Assembly: GCF_905171765.1 (NCBI RefSeq)
Contig: NC_053389.1
Span: 746,481,146-746,545,145, forward strand
Direction: 5' to 3'
DNA from: Bufo bufo
Taxonomy: Eukaryota; Chordata; Amphibia; Anura; Bufonidae
DNA length: 64,000 nucleotides
Part shown: positions 10,274 to 21,449 of the stretch, piece by piece
Layout: each line of letters starts with the position of its first letter
Numbering within the stretch: the stretch's first letter is position 1
Position numbers and translations under genes: made by a program
Notes under the pieces: model-generated
What the model saw: the letters and a program-made list of their open reading frames with translations, nothing else
Told to the model about the DNA's origin: nothing
The model's database searches: none

Positions 10274-13200
10274 ATGACAGGCAGAGGCAGGCCACCCCGC
10301 AGGGGCCGTCGTGGTCGTGGTGCTGTGATTTCCACTGTCCCTGGAATAATGCCCAGTTTTCAGAGGCCACGTACCCTGAACCCGAAAAATTCAGAGGACG
10401 TAGTTGACTGGCTTAGACAGGACACCCAATCTTCAACAGCTTCCGCTAAGAACCTTGACGCACCATCCTCCTCCAACTCAGCTTCGGTCACCTGCTCTCA
10501 AGTTACCACGCACCCGCCCGTCGCCACTACCACCACAGCCACCACAGCCGCTTCACTTGATCCGTCAGAGGAGTTATTTACACATCAGTTGGATGCAATT
10601 AGTGATGCGCAACCATTATTGCCAGATGATGTAGATTACGGGGATATGTCTCAGTCAGGCAGGATTACACACATGGACGTACAGTGTGATGATGATGATG
10701 TTGTACCCGCTGCTGCTTCCTTTGCTGAGGTGTCAGATACAAGTGAAGCGGTTGATGATGACGATGTGTCCACGGATGCCACGTGGGTGCCTGCTCGAAG
10801 AGAAGAAGAGGGGGAAAGTTCTGAAGGGGAGACAGAGAGAATGAGGAGACGAGTTGGAAGCAGGGGGAGGTCGTCGCAAGGAGTTAGTGGCACAGTCAGA
10901 CAGCATGTATCGGCACCTGGGGTCAGCCAGACAGCACGCCAGTCAACGCATGCTGTTGCCACCACTAGAATGCCGTCATTGCAAAGCTCAGCAGTGTGGC
11001 ATTTTTTTTGTGTGTCTGCCTCTGATAAAAGCAATGCCATTTGCAACCTGTGCCAAAAGAAACTGAGTCGTGGGAAGTCCAACACCCACCTTGGTACAAC
11101 TGCTTTGCGAAGGCACATGATCTCACATCACAAACGCCTATGGGATCAACACATGAGTACAAGCAGCACACAAACTCAAAGCCACCATGCTCCTCCTGGT
11201 CCTGCATCTTCAGCCACGTCAACCACTGCTGTCCTCCCTGCCCCCTCTCAACCACCCGCCACTCCATCTCTCACCTTCAGCAGTTCCTGCTCATCTGCCC
11301 ACAGTCAGGTGTCTGTCAAGGACATGTTTGAGCATAAGAAGCCAATGTCACAAAGTCACCCCCTTGCCCGGCGACTGACAGCTGGCTTGACGGAACTCTT
11401 AGCCCGCCAGCTTTTACCATACCAGCTGGTAGAGTCTGAGGCCTTCAAAAAATTTGTCGCTATTGGGACACCACAGTGGAAGGTACCCGGACGAAATTTT
11501 TTTTCAAAAAAGGCAATCCCAAACCTCTACCATGTCATTGAAAAGGAAGTCATGGCATCTCTGGCATACAGTGTTGGGGCAAGGGTCCATCTGACCACTG
11601 ATGCCTGGTCTGCAAAGCACGGTCAGGGCAGGTATATCACGTATACTGCGCATTGGGTCAACCTGCTGACGGCTGACAAGCATGGAATGCGTGGCTCTGC
11701 AGCGGAGTTGGTGACACCACCACGACTTGCAGGCAGACCTACTGCCACCTCCTCTACTCCTACTCCATCCTCTTTAATTTCCTCCTCGGCTGAGTCCTCT
11801 TCTGCTGCGGCGTCTGGCTGCACATCAACTGATTCCCCCCAGCTCCCCAGGGGCTATTCCACATCCCGGATACGACAGTGTAACGCTATCTTGGGGTTGA
11901 CTTGCCTGAAAGCAGAGAGCCACACAGGACCAGCACTCCTGTCCGCCCTGAACGCACAGGTGGATCAGTGGCTGACCCCGCACCAACTGGAGATCGGCAA
12001 AGTGGTGTGTGACAATGGAAGCAATCTGTTGGCGGCATTAAATTTGGGCAAGTTGTCACATGTGCCGTGCATGGCACATGTGTTGAATCTCATCGTACAA
12101 CGTTTTGTGTCTAAGTACCCAGGCTTACAGGACGTCCTCAAGCAGGCCAGGAAGGTGTGTGGCCATTTCAGGCGTTCCTACACGGCCATGGCGCACTTTT
12201 CCGATATTCAGCGGCGAAACAACATGCCAGTGAGGCGCTTGATATGCGACAGCCCGACACGTTGGAATTCAACACTCCTAATGTTCGACCGCCTGCTCCA
12301 ACAAGAAAAAGCCGTCAACGAGTATTTGTATGACCGGGGTGCTAGGACAGCCTCTGCGGAGCTGGGAATCTTTTTGCCACGTTACTGGACACTCATGCGC
12401 AATGCCTGTAGGCTTATGCGTCCTTTTGAGGAGGTGACAAACCTAGTCAGTCGCACCGAAGCCACCATCAGCGACCTCATCCCATTTGTTTTCTTCCTGG
12501 AGCGTGCCCTGCGAAGAGTTCTGGATCAGGCTGTAGATGAGCGTGAAGAGGAAGAGGAAGAGTTGTGGTCACCATCACCACCAGAAACAGCCTTGTCATC
12601 ATCGCTTGCCGGACCTGCAGCAACGCTGGAAGAGGAGTATGAGGAAGAGGAGTCAGAGGAGGAATGTGGCGGCTTTGAGGAGGAGGAAGACCAACCACAG
12701 CAGGCACCCCAGGGTGCTCGTTGTTGTCACCTATCTGGGACCCATGGTGTTGTACGTGGCTGGGGGGAAGAACAGACCGTCAATGACATCAGTGAGGACG
12801 AGGAACGGGAAATGAGAAGCTCTGCATCCAACCTTGTTCAAATGGGGTCTTTCATGCTGTCATGTCTGTTGAGGGACCCACGTATAAAAAGGATAAAGGA
12901 GAACGATCTGTACTGGGTGACCACGCTACTAGACCCCCGGTATAAGCAGAAAGTGGCAGAAATGTTACAAAATTACCGAAAGTCGGAAAGGATGCAGCAG
13001 TTCAAAACCAAACTAAAAAATATGCTTTACACAGCTTATAAGGGAGATGTCACAGCACAACGGGAATCTAACAGGGGAAGAGGTGAGTGTAATCCTCCTC
13101 CTACCACGGCGGCAAGGACTGGACGATTTACAGATGTGTTGTTGATGGAGGACATGCGGAGCTTTTTCAGTCCTACTCATCGCCACAGCCCTTCGGGATC

Positions 13201-13522
13201 CAGCCTTAGAGAACGACTCGACCGACAGGTAGCAGACTACCTCGCCTTAACAGCAGATATCGACACTCTGAGGAGCAATGAACCCCTTCACTACTGGGTG
13301 TGCAGGCTTGACCTGTGGCCTGAGCTATCCCAGTTTGCGATAGAACTTCTGGCCTGCCCTGCTTCAAGTGTCCTGTCAGAAAGGAGCTTCAGTGCAGCAG
13401 GAGGCATTGTCACTGACAAGAGAAGTCGCCTCGGTCAAAAAAGTGTTGATTACCTCACCTTCATAAAGATGAATGAGGCATGGATCCCGAAGGGACTGAC
13501 AGTGGGGGATACGTTTGACTAA
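10274..13522 (+). CDS. hAT transposase with BED zinc finger (ZBED-like), intact
   Basis: 1082 codons, ATG to TAA. The enzyme cuts out and reinserts the element by a DDE mechanism in the nucleus. The N-terminus is basic (GRGRPPRRGRRGRG, possible nuclear signal), followed by Ser/Thr-rich and acidic stretches. The BED finger lies at about residues 241-290, with Cys257, Cys260, His281 and His285/286. The RNase H-like domain has Asp443 in LTTDAWSAKHGQGRY and Asp580 in VVCDNGSNLL, followed by CMAHVLNL, the hAT Cys-x2-His motif. An acidic linker at 755-810 is followed by the C-terminal dimerisation region (YWVCRLDLWPELSQFA, ELLACPASSVLSERSFSAAG) with the likely third catalytic residue Glu1036. All key residues are present with no frameshift. 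The ATG follows a run of nine or more A and lies directly after the minisatellite. Length exceeds typical 600-700 aa hATs because of the low-complexity N-terminus and linker. Confidence 0.95.
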   Translation: MTGRGRPPRRGRRGRGAVISTVPGIMPSFQRPRTLNPKNSEDVVDWLRQDTQSSTASAKNLDAPSSSNSASVTCSQVTTHPPVATTTTATTAASLDPSEELFTHQLDAISDAQPLLPDDVDYGDMSQSGRITHMDVQCDDDDVVPAAASFAEVSDTSEAVDDDDVSTDATWVPARREEEGESSEGETERMRRRVGSRGRSSQGVSGTVRQHVSAPGVSQTARQSTHAVATTRMPSLQSSAVWHFFCVSASDKSNAICNLCQKKLSRGKSNTHLGTTALRRHMISHHKRLWDQHMSTSSTQTQSHHAPPGPASSATSTTAVLPAPSQPPATPSLTFSSSCSSAHSQVSVKDMFEHKKPMSQSHPLARRLTAGLTELLARQLLPYQLVESEAFKKFVAIGTPQWKVPGRNFFSKKAIPNLYHVIEKEVMASLAYSVGARVHLTTDAWSAKHGQGRYITYTAHWVNLLTADKHGMRGSAAELVTPPRLAGRPTATSSTPTPSSLISSSAESSSAAASGCTSTDSPQLPRGYSTSRIRQCNAILGLTCLKAESHTGPALLSALNAQVDQWLTPHQLEIGKVVCDNGSNLLAALNLGKLSHVPCMAHVLNLIVQRFVSKYPGLQDVLKQARKVCGHFRRSYTAMAHFSDIQRRNNMPVRRLICDSPTRWNSTLLMFDRLLQQEKAVNEYLYDRGARTASAELGIFLPRYWTLMRNACRLMRPFEEVTNLVSRTEATISDLIPFVFFLERALRRVLDQAVDEREEEEEELWSPSPPETALSSSLAGPAATLEEEYEEEESEEECGGFEEEEDQPQQAPQGARCCHLSGTHGVVRGWGEEQTVNDISEDEEREMRSSASNLVQMGSFMLSCLLRDPRIKRIKENDLYWVTTLLDPRYKQKVAEMLQNYRKSERMQQFKTKLKNMLYTAYKGDVTAQRESNRGRGECNPPPTTAARTGRFTDVLLMEDMRSFFSPTHRHSPSGSSLRERLDRQVADYLALTADIDTLRSNEPLHYWVCRLDLWPELSQFAIELLACPASSVLSERSFSAAGGIVTDKRSRLGQKSVDYLTFIKMNEAWIPKGLTVGDTFD

Positions 13523-13962
13523 CAAAAGGCCTGATTACATGCCTTGGCCTCAAAATGGTCCCCACGCTGCTGTATTTAATGTCTGCATACCGGATGACTT
13601 TCGTGAATTCTCCACCACCAACTAGGGTTCAAGCCGTAATGTTTTAGTCACTTTTCTGCCTGGAAAACATAAATTTTTCCGGCCGCTGCTACAATAGCGT
13701 CTGCAACAGTGCCATTATTTTTCAGGCATGTGTACATGCCTAATTTTTCTGTCCTATGGTGCAGCACTGTGGCTGCAAAAACAAACCAAAAAAAAAAGGC
13801 ACATACAAGTGTCAATTCCCCTTCGTGATCGTTACCTTGTTGTGGTGAAGGGGCTTGCGTATCACAATGAAGCAATCATCATCACCTCTATAAAAGTGTG
13901 TTGGCAATGTTGCCACACCCCAGATGATAAGGCCGTTGCTTCATTATGGTCAGACCAAAAGC

Positions 13963-14104
13963 GATCGGGTGGCCACGCTACTAGACCCCCGGTATAAGCA
14001 GAAAGTGGCAGAAATGTTACCAAATTACCAAAAGTCGGAAAGGATGCAGCAGTTCAAAACCAAACTAAAAAATATGCTTTACACAGCTTATAAGGGGGAT
14101 GTCA
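13963..14104 (+). pseudogene. transposase fragment duplicated in hAT-A 3' region
   Basis: This stretch repeats, with few differences, the gene segment at about 12915-13055 (TLLDPRYKQKVAEML and the following helix). It lies 440 bases after the stop codon and is bounded by unrelated sequence. It looks like a scrap from another, internally deleted copy incorporated by recombination or gap repair. Confidence 0.85.
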
Positions 14105-14342
14105 ATGGGGGATTCGACAATGGTTAATCAATTCGACCGGATAGGGTCCGTAACAGGGATTAAACTGATAGCAATAGTACTAGTTAAGACACCACTCATA
14201 TAGGGTGTCACAGCACATTGCTCTGTGCACGCGCAGTGCCCCAATTTGGGAGTAAGAGGACCGACCAAGCTGCTTTTTCCATCTCCCGGTTCCTGAAATC
14301 AATTCAGTTTAGTGTATGAGAGTTTGGTCTGTCACTGTGAAG

Positions 14343-14390
14343 GCAGTCGAAGGTACCCGGCCTAAATTTTTTTTCATAAAAGGCAATTCC
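14343..14390 (+). pseudogene. second short transposase scrap
   Basis: gaaggtacccgg followed by aaattttttttca and aaaggcaatt matches the gene at about 11479-11520 (WKVPGRNFFSKKAIP). It is only about 45 bases and non-functional. Confidence 0.65.
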
Positions 14391-14398
14391 TGATATGG

Positions 14399-15250
14399 GA
14401 CGTAACAGGGATTAAACTGATGAGAATAATACTACAGAAAATACCACTCATATCGGTGGAGGGAGCCAGCGTTTTTTTAACCATCTCCCCGTTCAAAAAA
14501 TCTATTTAATAAATGGCCCCCAGATTGGGGATGTTAGAGGGATTAAACTGATGAGAATAGTACTACAGAAAATACCACTCATATCGGGTGTGACAGTAAA
14601 TTGCACGGCGCAGATGCAGTCACCGTGGTTTAAAACAGAGTGGAGGGAGCCAGCGTTTTTTTAACCATCTCCCCGTTCGAAAAATCTATTCAATAAATGG
14701 CACCCAGATTGGGGACGTTAGAGGGATTAAACTGATGAGAATAGTACTACAGAAAATACCACTCATATCGGGTGTGACAGTAAATTGCACGGCGCAGACG
14801 CAGTCACCGTGGTTTAAAACAGAGTGGAGGGAGCCAGGTTTTTTTTAACCATCTCCCCGTTCGAAAAATCTATTCAATAAATGGCACCCAGATTGGGGAC
14901 GTTAGAGGGATTAAACTGATGAGAATAGTACTACAGAAAATACCACTCATATCGGGTGTGACAGTAAATTGCACGGCGCAGACGCAGTCACCGTGGATTA
15001 AAACAGAGTGGAGGGAGCCAGCGTTTTTTTAACCATCTCCCCGTCCGAAAAATCTGTTTAATAAATGGCCCCCAGATTGGGGAGTCGGGGACGTTAGAGG
15101 GATTAAACTGATGAGAATAGTACTACAGAAAATACCACTCATATCGGGTGTGACAGTAAATTGCACGGCGCAGACGCAGTCACCGTGGATAAAAACAAAG
15201 GGGAGGGAGCCAGCGTTTTTTTAACCATCTCCCCGTTCGAAAAATCAATT
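14399..15250 (+). repeat. 184-bp tandem array near hAT-A 3' end
   Basis: The landmark attaaactgatgagaata occurs at 14411, 14542, 14726, 14910 and 15102, giving spacings of 131, 184, 184 and 192. Each full unit holds accactcatatcgggtgtgac, ttaaccatctccccgttcg and aataaatgg. The first unit is shortened and the last carries an 8-bp insertion (gagtcggg). A related single unit lies at 14130-14300 and another at 1-140 in the neighbouring hAT. Confidence 0.95.
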
Positions 15251-15253
15251 CAA

Positions 15254-15370
15254 TTGACCTTTCGGGGACCCTTGGTGTTGTACGTGGCTGGGTGGAGGAA
15301 GAAACCTTCAATGACATCACCGGGACGTGGCTAGCTTGGTATCCAACCTTGTGCAAATGGGGAGTTTGCG
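15254..15370 (+). pseudogene. third transposase scrap, in hAT-A 3' end
   Basis: Matches the acidic-linker region of the gene (about 12735-12850: GVVRGW, then SNLVQMG) with an internal deletion. The fragment hAT at 1-1020 carries the same join to the 3' terminal sequence but a longer stretch of the gene before it. The join is therefore ancestral to both and was shortened later here. Confidence 0.8.
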
Positions 15371-15825
15371 GTTGTGCAAATGAACTGTTTGCGGTGCATT
15401 AAAAGGGGAGTTTGGTCTGTCAATGTCTGTGATGCGGGCGTAACCCTTACACTACCTGATCGATACAACATCATACCTGATCGTATACACACACTGGATG
15501 TTTTAAAGCACGTTATTCCAAACAATTTAGGAATGTTAGTTGATTTATGCCCTTTATGGATTAAAACCCGACTCTGCGTCCACTACGTAATTTTCCATGG
15601 GAGTTTTGCCATAGATCCCCCTCCGGCATGCCACAGTCCAGGTGTTAGACCCCTTGAAACAACTTTCTCATCACTATTGTGGCCAGAAAGAGTCCCTGTG
15701 GGTTTTAAAATTCGCCTGTCTATTGAAGTCTATGGCGGTTCGCCCGGTTCGCCAGTTCGCGAACATTTGCGGAAGTTCGCGTTCGCTGTTCGCGAACTGA
15801 AAATTTTATGTTCGCGACATCACTA

Positions 15826-15833
15826 TCCACCAT
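15826..15833. repeat. 8-bp target-site duplication of hAT-A, right copy
   Basis: tccaccat, identical to 6133-6140. Confidence 0.95.
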
Positions 15834-16443
15834 ATGCCAAGCAATGAAAGTCTATGTCAAAATAACTTTTACAAATTCTCCTGAAGAAACAAATGTTAGA
15901 CAAGAAAAGAAAGTAAAATAAATAACACTAATCATTCATTATTAGTGTACGTTCACACACAGCAGATGGTGAAATGGCTAAGAGAACATTTCTAGGAAAA
16001 TAAAATGTAACTGAAGGAACAGGTATAGGTCTTAGATTTATCTAACAGATTGCATTTCTGGAACCTGTAGACAGAACATACAATACTATACTTGGTGTCT
16101 TAGAATATCCTCATTAACAAAGTAACTTAGAAAGTCATACTTCTTATAGGAATTTATCTAAAATATAATTCAAGTGGTTACCCAGTAAATTTTTTTTTTA
16201 AGTTATACTTCACTGATCTTCACAGCTCCTATGCTTTGGTGCTCTTCAAATCTCTTCCAAAAGATAATTTTCCCCAGAAAAGTAAAATGTATGCAAATTA
16301 ACTTTCCTTCCAAAAGGAAAGGAAACCTAAGCCTCTTTAATGTCTGTAGATGTAAGAAGTGCTAATTTGCATATATTTTGCCCAGAAAACAAGAGGAGCA
16401 TTGCCTGGACTACAATACTCCTTATGTGTACTTGGTGGCCTCC
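15834..16443. other. no gene seen
   Basis: AT-rich sequence with short chance frames only. Confidence 0.5.
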
Positions 16444-16893
16444 TTAAAGGGGTTGTTCCACGAAAAATATTCTACAGTTTTCAAACCAGCACCTGTATCC
16501 GAATACTTTGTAATTGCATGTACAGTAACTGAAAATTTAGCAAAGCCACTGAATTATTCAATAAAATGTATCTGTTATAGCACCACCTGCCATTTGTTGT
16601 CCTCTTATTTTTTTGTCCTGCTCACTGAGATGGCCACACATGCTCAGTTTCATCCTTCAACTGCCTCCTGAGCTGTGATAGGGAGAGCTGAGACACGCCC
16701 CCTTAGCTGCAGCAGAAAATACACCCCCCTTGAGATTTCAGCTTGATATCAATCTAGTAGAGCAAGGAATCCAGAGATCTTTGGATCCATGTGAGGTACA
16801 GGGCTGGTTCTAGCTTTGTTAGAAAGAGGTTGCCATGTACTATATGATGTCTGATTTTCATTTTTTACATTAGTCATGGGATAACCACTTTAA
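16444..16893. mobile_element. TTAA-flanked MITE (450 bp)
   Basis: The left end is ttaaaggggttgttcca (16444). The right end reads, on the other strand, ttaaagtggttatcccatg (from 16893). TTAA stands at both ends, as in piggyBac or Kolobok elements. The open frame inside (16378-16671) crosses the boundary and is not a gene. Confidence 0.75.
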
Positions 16894-16945
16894 GGATAAA
16901 TATAACCCTCTGGATCCTAACCAAGGCCTCTCAAGCGCCTAAGAA

Positions 16946-17212
16946 TATGTTCATATTTGTGTTTACAAATATGGCAGGCTGTTCTAGCAGAGGAACAACC
17001 AGCCAGGTCCCCATTAGCTATAATGGTATCTGGCTGCTTTCCTGCAAAACGCTGGCTTTCATCTGTACAAAAAAAAAAAGTCCTGCTGAAAACTGCCATT
17101 TATACTGAAATGCGGACTTGTCACATTATAGTCAATAGGGTCTGGTTAATTCTGGCAGGCTGGTTGTCTGCTGGAACAGCCTGCTGGATTTGTAAATGCA
17201 GATGTGAACATA
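16946..17212. mobile_element. palindromic MITE (about 267 bp)
   Basis: The left arm (tatgttcatatttg... ggcaggctgttctagcagaggaacaaccagcc) is the imperfect reverse complement of the right arm (ggctggttgtctgctggaacagcctgc... gatgtgaacata), over about 60 bases. Target duplications are not clear, so the class is undetermined. Confidence 0.65.
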
Positions 17213-20200
17213 GCATGAGCTAATTCCCTCTGTTATCTCTGATAAAAAAAATAATTGTTTGCTGTTATTAAGCACTCAATTTTCTTTTCCTTTTGGAAGG
17301 AAGACTGGTTTGTGTGTTTTTTGTCCAGTGAAGCATTATGTTTAGACATTTAGCTTTTTTTCCTTTTGCACATCTCTTTTCCAAAGGATCTCTCTCTGAT
17401 TCACCTAAAATAAATCTTAAAAAATCCAGGATGAATTCTGAATTGGTGGAGTTGATTCACTCGTCTCTAGAAAGAACCTCTGGCTGTTGTAACTTAAACG
17501 ATAACAGGCAGGAGATACAGTAGTAAGGGAAAGCAGAGATTCTAGACAATCTCATCCTCCATCTCTCTGCTTAACCTCTCCCCACTTCACCTCCACCTCT
17601 CCCAGCTACATCCCTGCTCAGAGATAACATGTTCATGTACATGGGGTCTAAAATAGATTTGAAACAGAAAGTTTATTGCATTGCAGCTCCAGAGCAGAGC
17701 TGCATTTCCACTGTTTAGTACAGCTTGTTCCTTCAGTATAATTTAGGGTTTAGCTTATCTATTATTAAAAGAAGCATTTTGGTCACTATCTTAGAAGATT
17801 CATGAATTTCTGGATTTTGGCTTGCCTCAAACATAAGCAATCTCAGAAATCCTACAATCCACAAATTATTCAGAGCATCGACATTTCTCCTCAGTTTAAA
17901 ACCTATTCTGTAGTTACTGCAATAGGCTACAGCAACATAAATAAAGGGATTGAAAATGGAATACTATAGTATTTCCTAACTATTAAACACAAAGCAGTCT
18001 GACAGGACGCACCATGAATTTTCCATCCTTGGCTCCTGTAGCATTGCAGAGCTCTGCTTTCTTGCCTCGCAGCCCATTTCTAAGCACAGGTGCAATTTAA
18101 TGTAGTGGGCCGGCCATATAAACTAAGGCAAGGGTGATTTCTACCCATGTGAGGAGTGCCTATTTGTTGAGCAATAATAGCTCGAAGAAAGCACTGTGGG
18201 AGTAGTTTCCAGCAACTGCCTTAGTCTCTGATTGCAGTTCTGAGTGCTCAGAAAATGAGACTTTACTGGAAAAAATGCCTCCTAAACAGCTGCAGAATAT
18301 TAGCATTAGATTGCCAAATGCATATACCAAACCCATTTACCATAGGAACATTGAATTTCACAGCGGCGTAGAACTCTCTACACTAATGCCATGTTTGCTG
18401 TATCCTTACCTGCGGTAACCCTTGTCCTTGTGTGATCGCTTTCTGCATGGCATGACATGAGTTGTCTTGGGAGATATCTAATCAAACATATGATATGTTA
18501 ATGTAGTCATCAGAAATTTTTAATCATATTCATTAAAATAAAATGCTTTTTAGCCAATAAAATGATATTTAATGTACTGCAGGCTCTTCAAATGCTGTGT
18601 GGAGGTATTCCAAAAGTCAATTTAATCTCAGAATCAGAACTTTTAAGCAGAAAAAGTCATAACGTATACAGAACCATATGTTTATTTGTTCACCAATATT
18701 ACTATTTCAGATGTGTCCAATTGTGTTTTCTCTGGTGTATACCTTTACGTTTATATGAATTAGCACAACAAGGGTATGGAGGTCAGTACTTCTATCAGCA
18801 CTGTGGCCCTGGGGTTTAGGCCTGATGCACTGTGCAGGAAGCTGTAGAGCAGTACAGAAAGTCTTCTGTGGCTCCAGATACCGAGCTGCTGGGACTTCAT
18901 GTGCTTCAGTTTGATGCTCTCTGTAGGAAATGGGACATATAGTGGTACAGTGAGGTTATGGTCCTCTAGGGTTGCCCTATTACCATTTCCTATATGATGT
19001 AACCATAATCCTACTGCAATGTCAGACTGGGGTCCCTTGTTCCCCTGAGATGAGATGATCCAGAAGGTCCCCATATATATACTGTATAAGGAACATAGTC
19101 CCGTATGTCCACTTTTCATTGCATGCAACCATTTATCCTATCATCAATATAGTTTAATAGATTATTGTAATCATCCCTGACAAAATTAAAGATATTAACA
19201 AGTAGTTGGCTCCAAAGTAACATCCAAATCAGGTTGTCTACTGCTGCATCATTGTGGATCCTTACTTAGTCAGAGCCAGGGCAACCCAGGGAGTCCACTG
19301 GTACCCTGGTGGTTCAGTTCAACTCTGTACTGCTGGTGTGTGGGCCAAGTTCTTCATAGATTTCATGCTATATGTTACCCTTGTGCTTAGGTTTAGCCCC
19401 ACACTTCAATATTGTCGACTTTTATGGGACCATCATGCTGTTTGTCTAAAGTTCCAAAGGACACAGCGGTTGGATAAGCATTGCAAGTCATTTATTTTAG
19501 TGATGGGTGAGGGCCATACCTATTGGACCTCAAACAAAATGTGTTGTATATTCTATCAACCACATAAAAAACCTTTGATCTCTTATTTTTATACATAATG
19601 GTATATGGCTTTTTATAGCAATTTGCTAATTATGTATATGAATAAGCACAGCTACATAAACTGTGATATCTGAAGGCATTGACTATTTTTCTAAAGGTTT
19701 GTATAATTCCCACGTTTTATACTTTCCACTGACAATGACTACATTCGGAGGCCCATTAGATGACTATAGGTTACAGCAAGCCTTTGTCCATGATCTCTAA
19801 TCATAAAAGGAAATTGTTAGGGGCTATACAAGAATAAAATAATGTGTCATCACTCTTTCTCACATTCACATAGCTTTTCTGAACAATAATTACCGGTTAC
19901 TTTCTATTGATGGTCAGCATTAGTACTGTGTCCTATTCTCAGTATTGGCAGGGAGACGCCCATTGATTGTGAGCACTGCTGTCAAACATGGTATCTTCAG
20001 AACTAAGAGCTAGAGAATACATATGTCATTGTGTCGAAGGTATATGGTTAACAACCATAATGGATGTCAGTGATGTAGTTTGTAAGAAAACAGCTTTGCC
20101 CCTCTGACAAAGAACCCATTGTAGTTATTGTTTTTGCAAAAAGTTATCATTCACCCTGGTACAGTGACAAGAGCACTCAACTTATACTTTTACCCTACTT

Positions 20201-20273
20201 GTGACTGCAGAGGACAGCAATACATTTTGTATATTGTTAATTGATGCTACTACATTGTTGTCTCTCCCAATAC
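17213..20273. other. no gene seen (3 kb)
   Basis: The longest unassigned stretch in the left half. Frames of up to about 120 codons occur on both strands without family resemblance, low-complexity bias or splice context, so I do not call them. It may be true unique sequence or old unrecognised repeats. Confidence 0.5.
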
Positions 20274-20756
20274 TTAAAGGGTTCTTCCTATCTCAGACAT
20301 AGATGGCATATCACTAGGATATGCCATAAATGTCAAATATGTGCCAGTCATACCTCTGGGACCCACTCCTATCTCTTTAATGCCCCCCCCTTCCCCGCCA
20401 AGTGAAGGGATAGCAGCACAATTGTGGCCACCTTCCATTCACTGCTGTAGGAGTTCTGAAAATTGCTGGCAGTCCCATTTCGTGAATTGAGTGGCAATGC
20501 ATGAGCAGTGTGCTCTCTATTCACCACAATGGGACTTCTGAAAAGAGCCAAACACGTTCACATAGCTATTTTTGAAACTCCCATAGCAGTAAATAGAGAG
20601 CACGCTAAGCATGCGTGGTGTTCTCTCTTTCGCTTCCGGTTGCCCCATTATGGAGACAGAAGCGGTTTTCAAGGGTGGGACCCACACGTATCTGTCGTAT
20701 CGATGGCATATCCTAGTGACATGCCATCAATGTCTGAGATGAGTATAATCCTTTAA
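20274..20756. mobile_element. TTAA-flanked palindromic MITE (483 bp)
   Basis: Starts ttaaagggttcttcc (20274) and ends with ttaaaggattatactcatctcag on the other strand (from 20756). The imperfect inverted arms extend about 100 bases (gacatagatggcatatcactaggatatgcc on the left). TTAA is present at both ends. A half copy of this family lies at 5990-6132. Confidence 0.85.
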
Positions 20757-21449
20757 GTGTGCCATGTATGATATGTCATGTGTTATACCATATGATGTTG
20801 TATACATGCCTTAAGCCTCTAAGAAATGGCAGAGGCATAAGGTGTACTGTTAAATGCACTGAGATCACAATTAGGAGTTGTATAAAACGTGTGATAATTA
20901 GAGTTGAGCGGACACCTGGATGTTCGGGTTCGGCAGGTTCGGCCGAACGTGAAAAAAAAGTTCGGGTTCGGGACCCGAACTTCACCCCGAACCCCATTGA
21001 AGTCAATGGGGACCCGAACTTTTGGGCACTAAAATGGCTCTAAAATAGTCCTGGAAAGGGCTAGAGGGCTGCAAATAACATCAAAATGTGCTTAAGAGCA
21101 TGGCAACTGTTCTGCAAACAAATGTGGATAGGGAAATGACTTAAAATAACATAAAATACAGAAAAATTTAAAATAACAATCTGGATCTAGGAGTAGGAGG
21201 TTGAGGAGGCGGTGGATGGGTGGATGTGGCGGTGTAGGTTGACGTGGCAGTGTAGGTGGAAGCGGCGTGAAGGAGGAATAGGTAGCCAACACTGTTATTT
21301 TTTATTTTTAAATTGGGGTATCCCCCAAAATATTGGGACATATAACAAAATAAAACAAAGAATAAGTACACTTGAGTACAAGAATGGATGGTTGAGGCTG
21401 GTATAAATGTCTACTCTGCACAAGGTACGGACAAGTCCTGTGGGATCCA

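Larger units (their letters stand above)
6141..15825 (+). mobile_element. complete, apparently intact hAT transposon (hAT-A)
   Basis: A 9,685-bp element with termini TAGAGATGGCCCGAAC (6141) and, on the other strand, TAGTGATGTCGCGAAC (from 15825), bounded by an exact 8-bp duplication. Subterminal regions are rich in TTCGC/GCGAA motifs, likely transposase binding sites. The order is: 5' end, CCAAT-bearing leader, array of 26 units of 138-146 bp (about 6600-10245), transposase gene (10274-13522), a 3' region with scraps of transposase sequence, an array of 184-bp units (about 14399-15250), 3' end. An exact TSD together with an undamaged long gene indicates recent insertion, and the element could be autonomous. 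Confidence 0.95.

Noticed and set aside
10651..11118. Open frame of 155 codons on the minus strand inside the hAT-A gene
   Set aside because: Antisense shadow of the transposase N-terminal region, with composition explained by the sense codons.
14530..14560. CTGATGA followed by ACAGAAAATACC in the 184-bp repeats, like a hammerhead core
   Set aside because: The stretch between CTGATGA and GAAA (gaatagtactaca) cannot form helix II and no helix I or III is found.
17213..20273. Possible host exons among short open frames (for example 18562-18819 plus, 18760-19128 minus, 19254-19598 plus)
   Set aside because: No protein family resemblance, no convincing splice sites at their borders and no codon bias that I can see; open frames of this length occur by chance in AT-moderate sequence.
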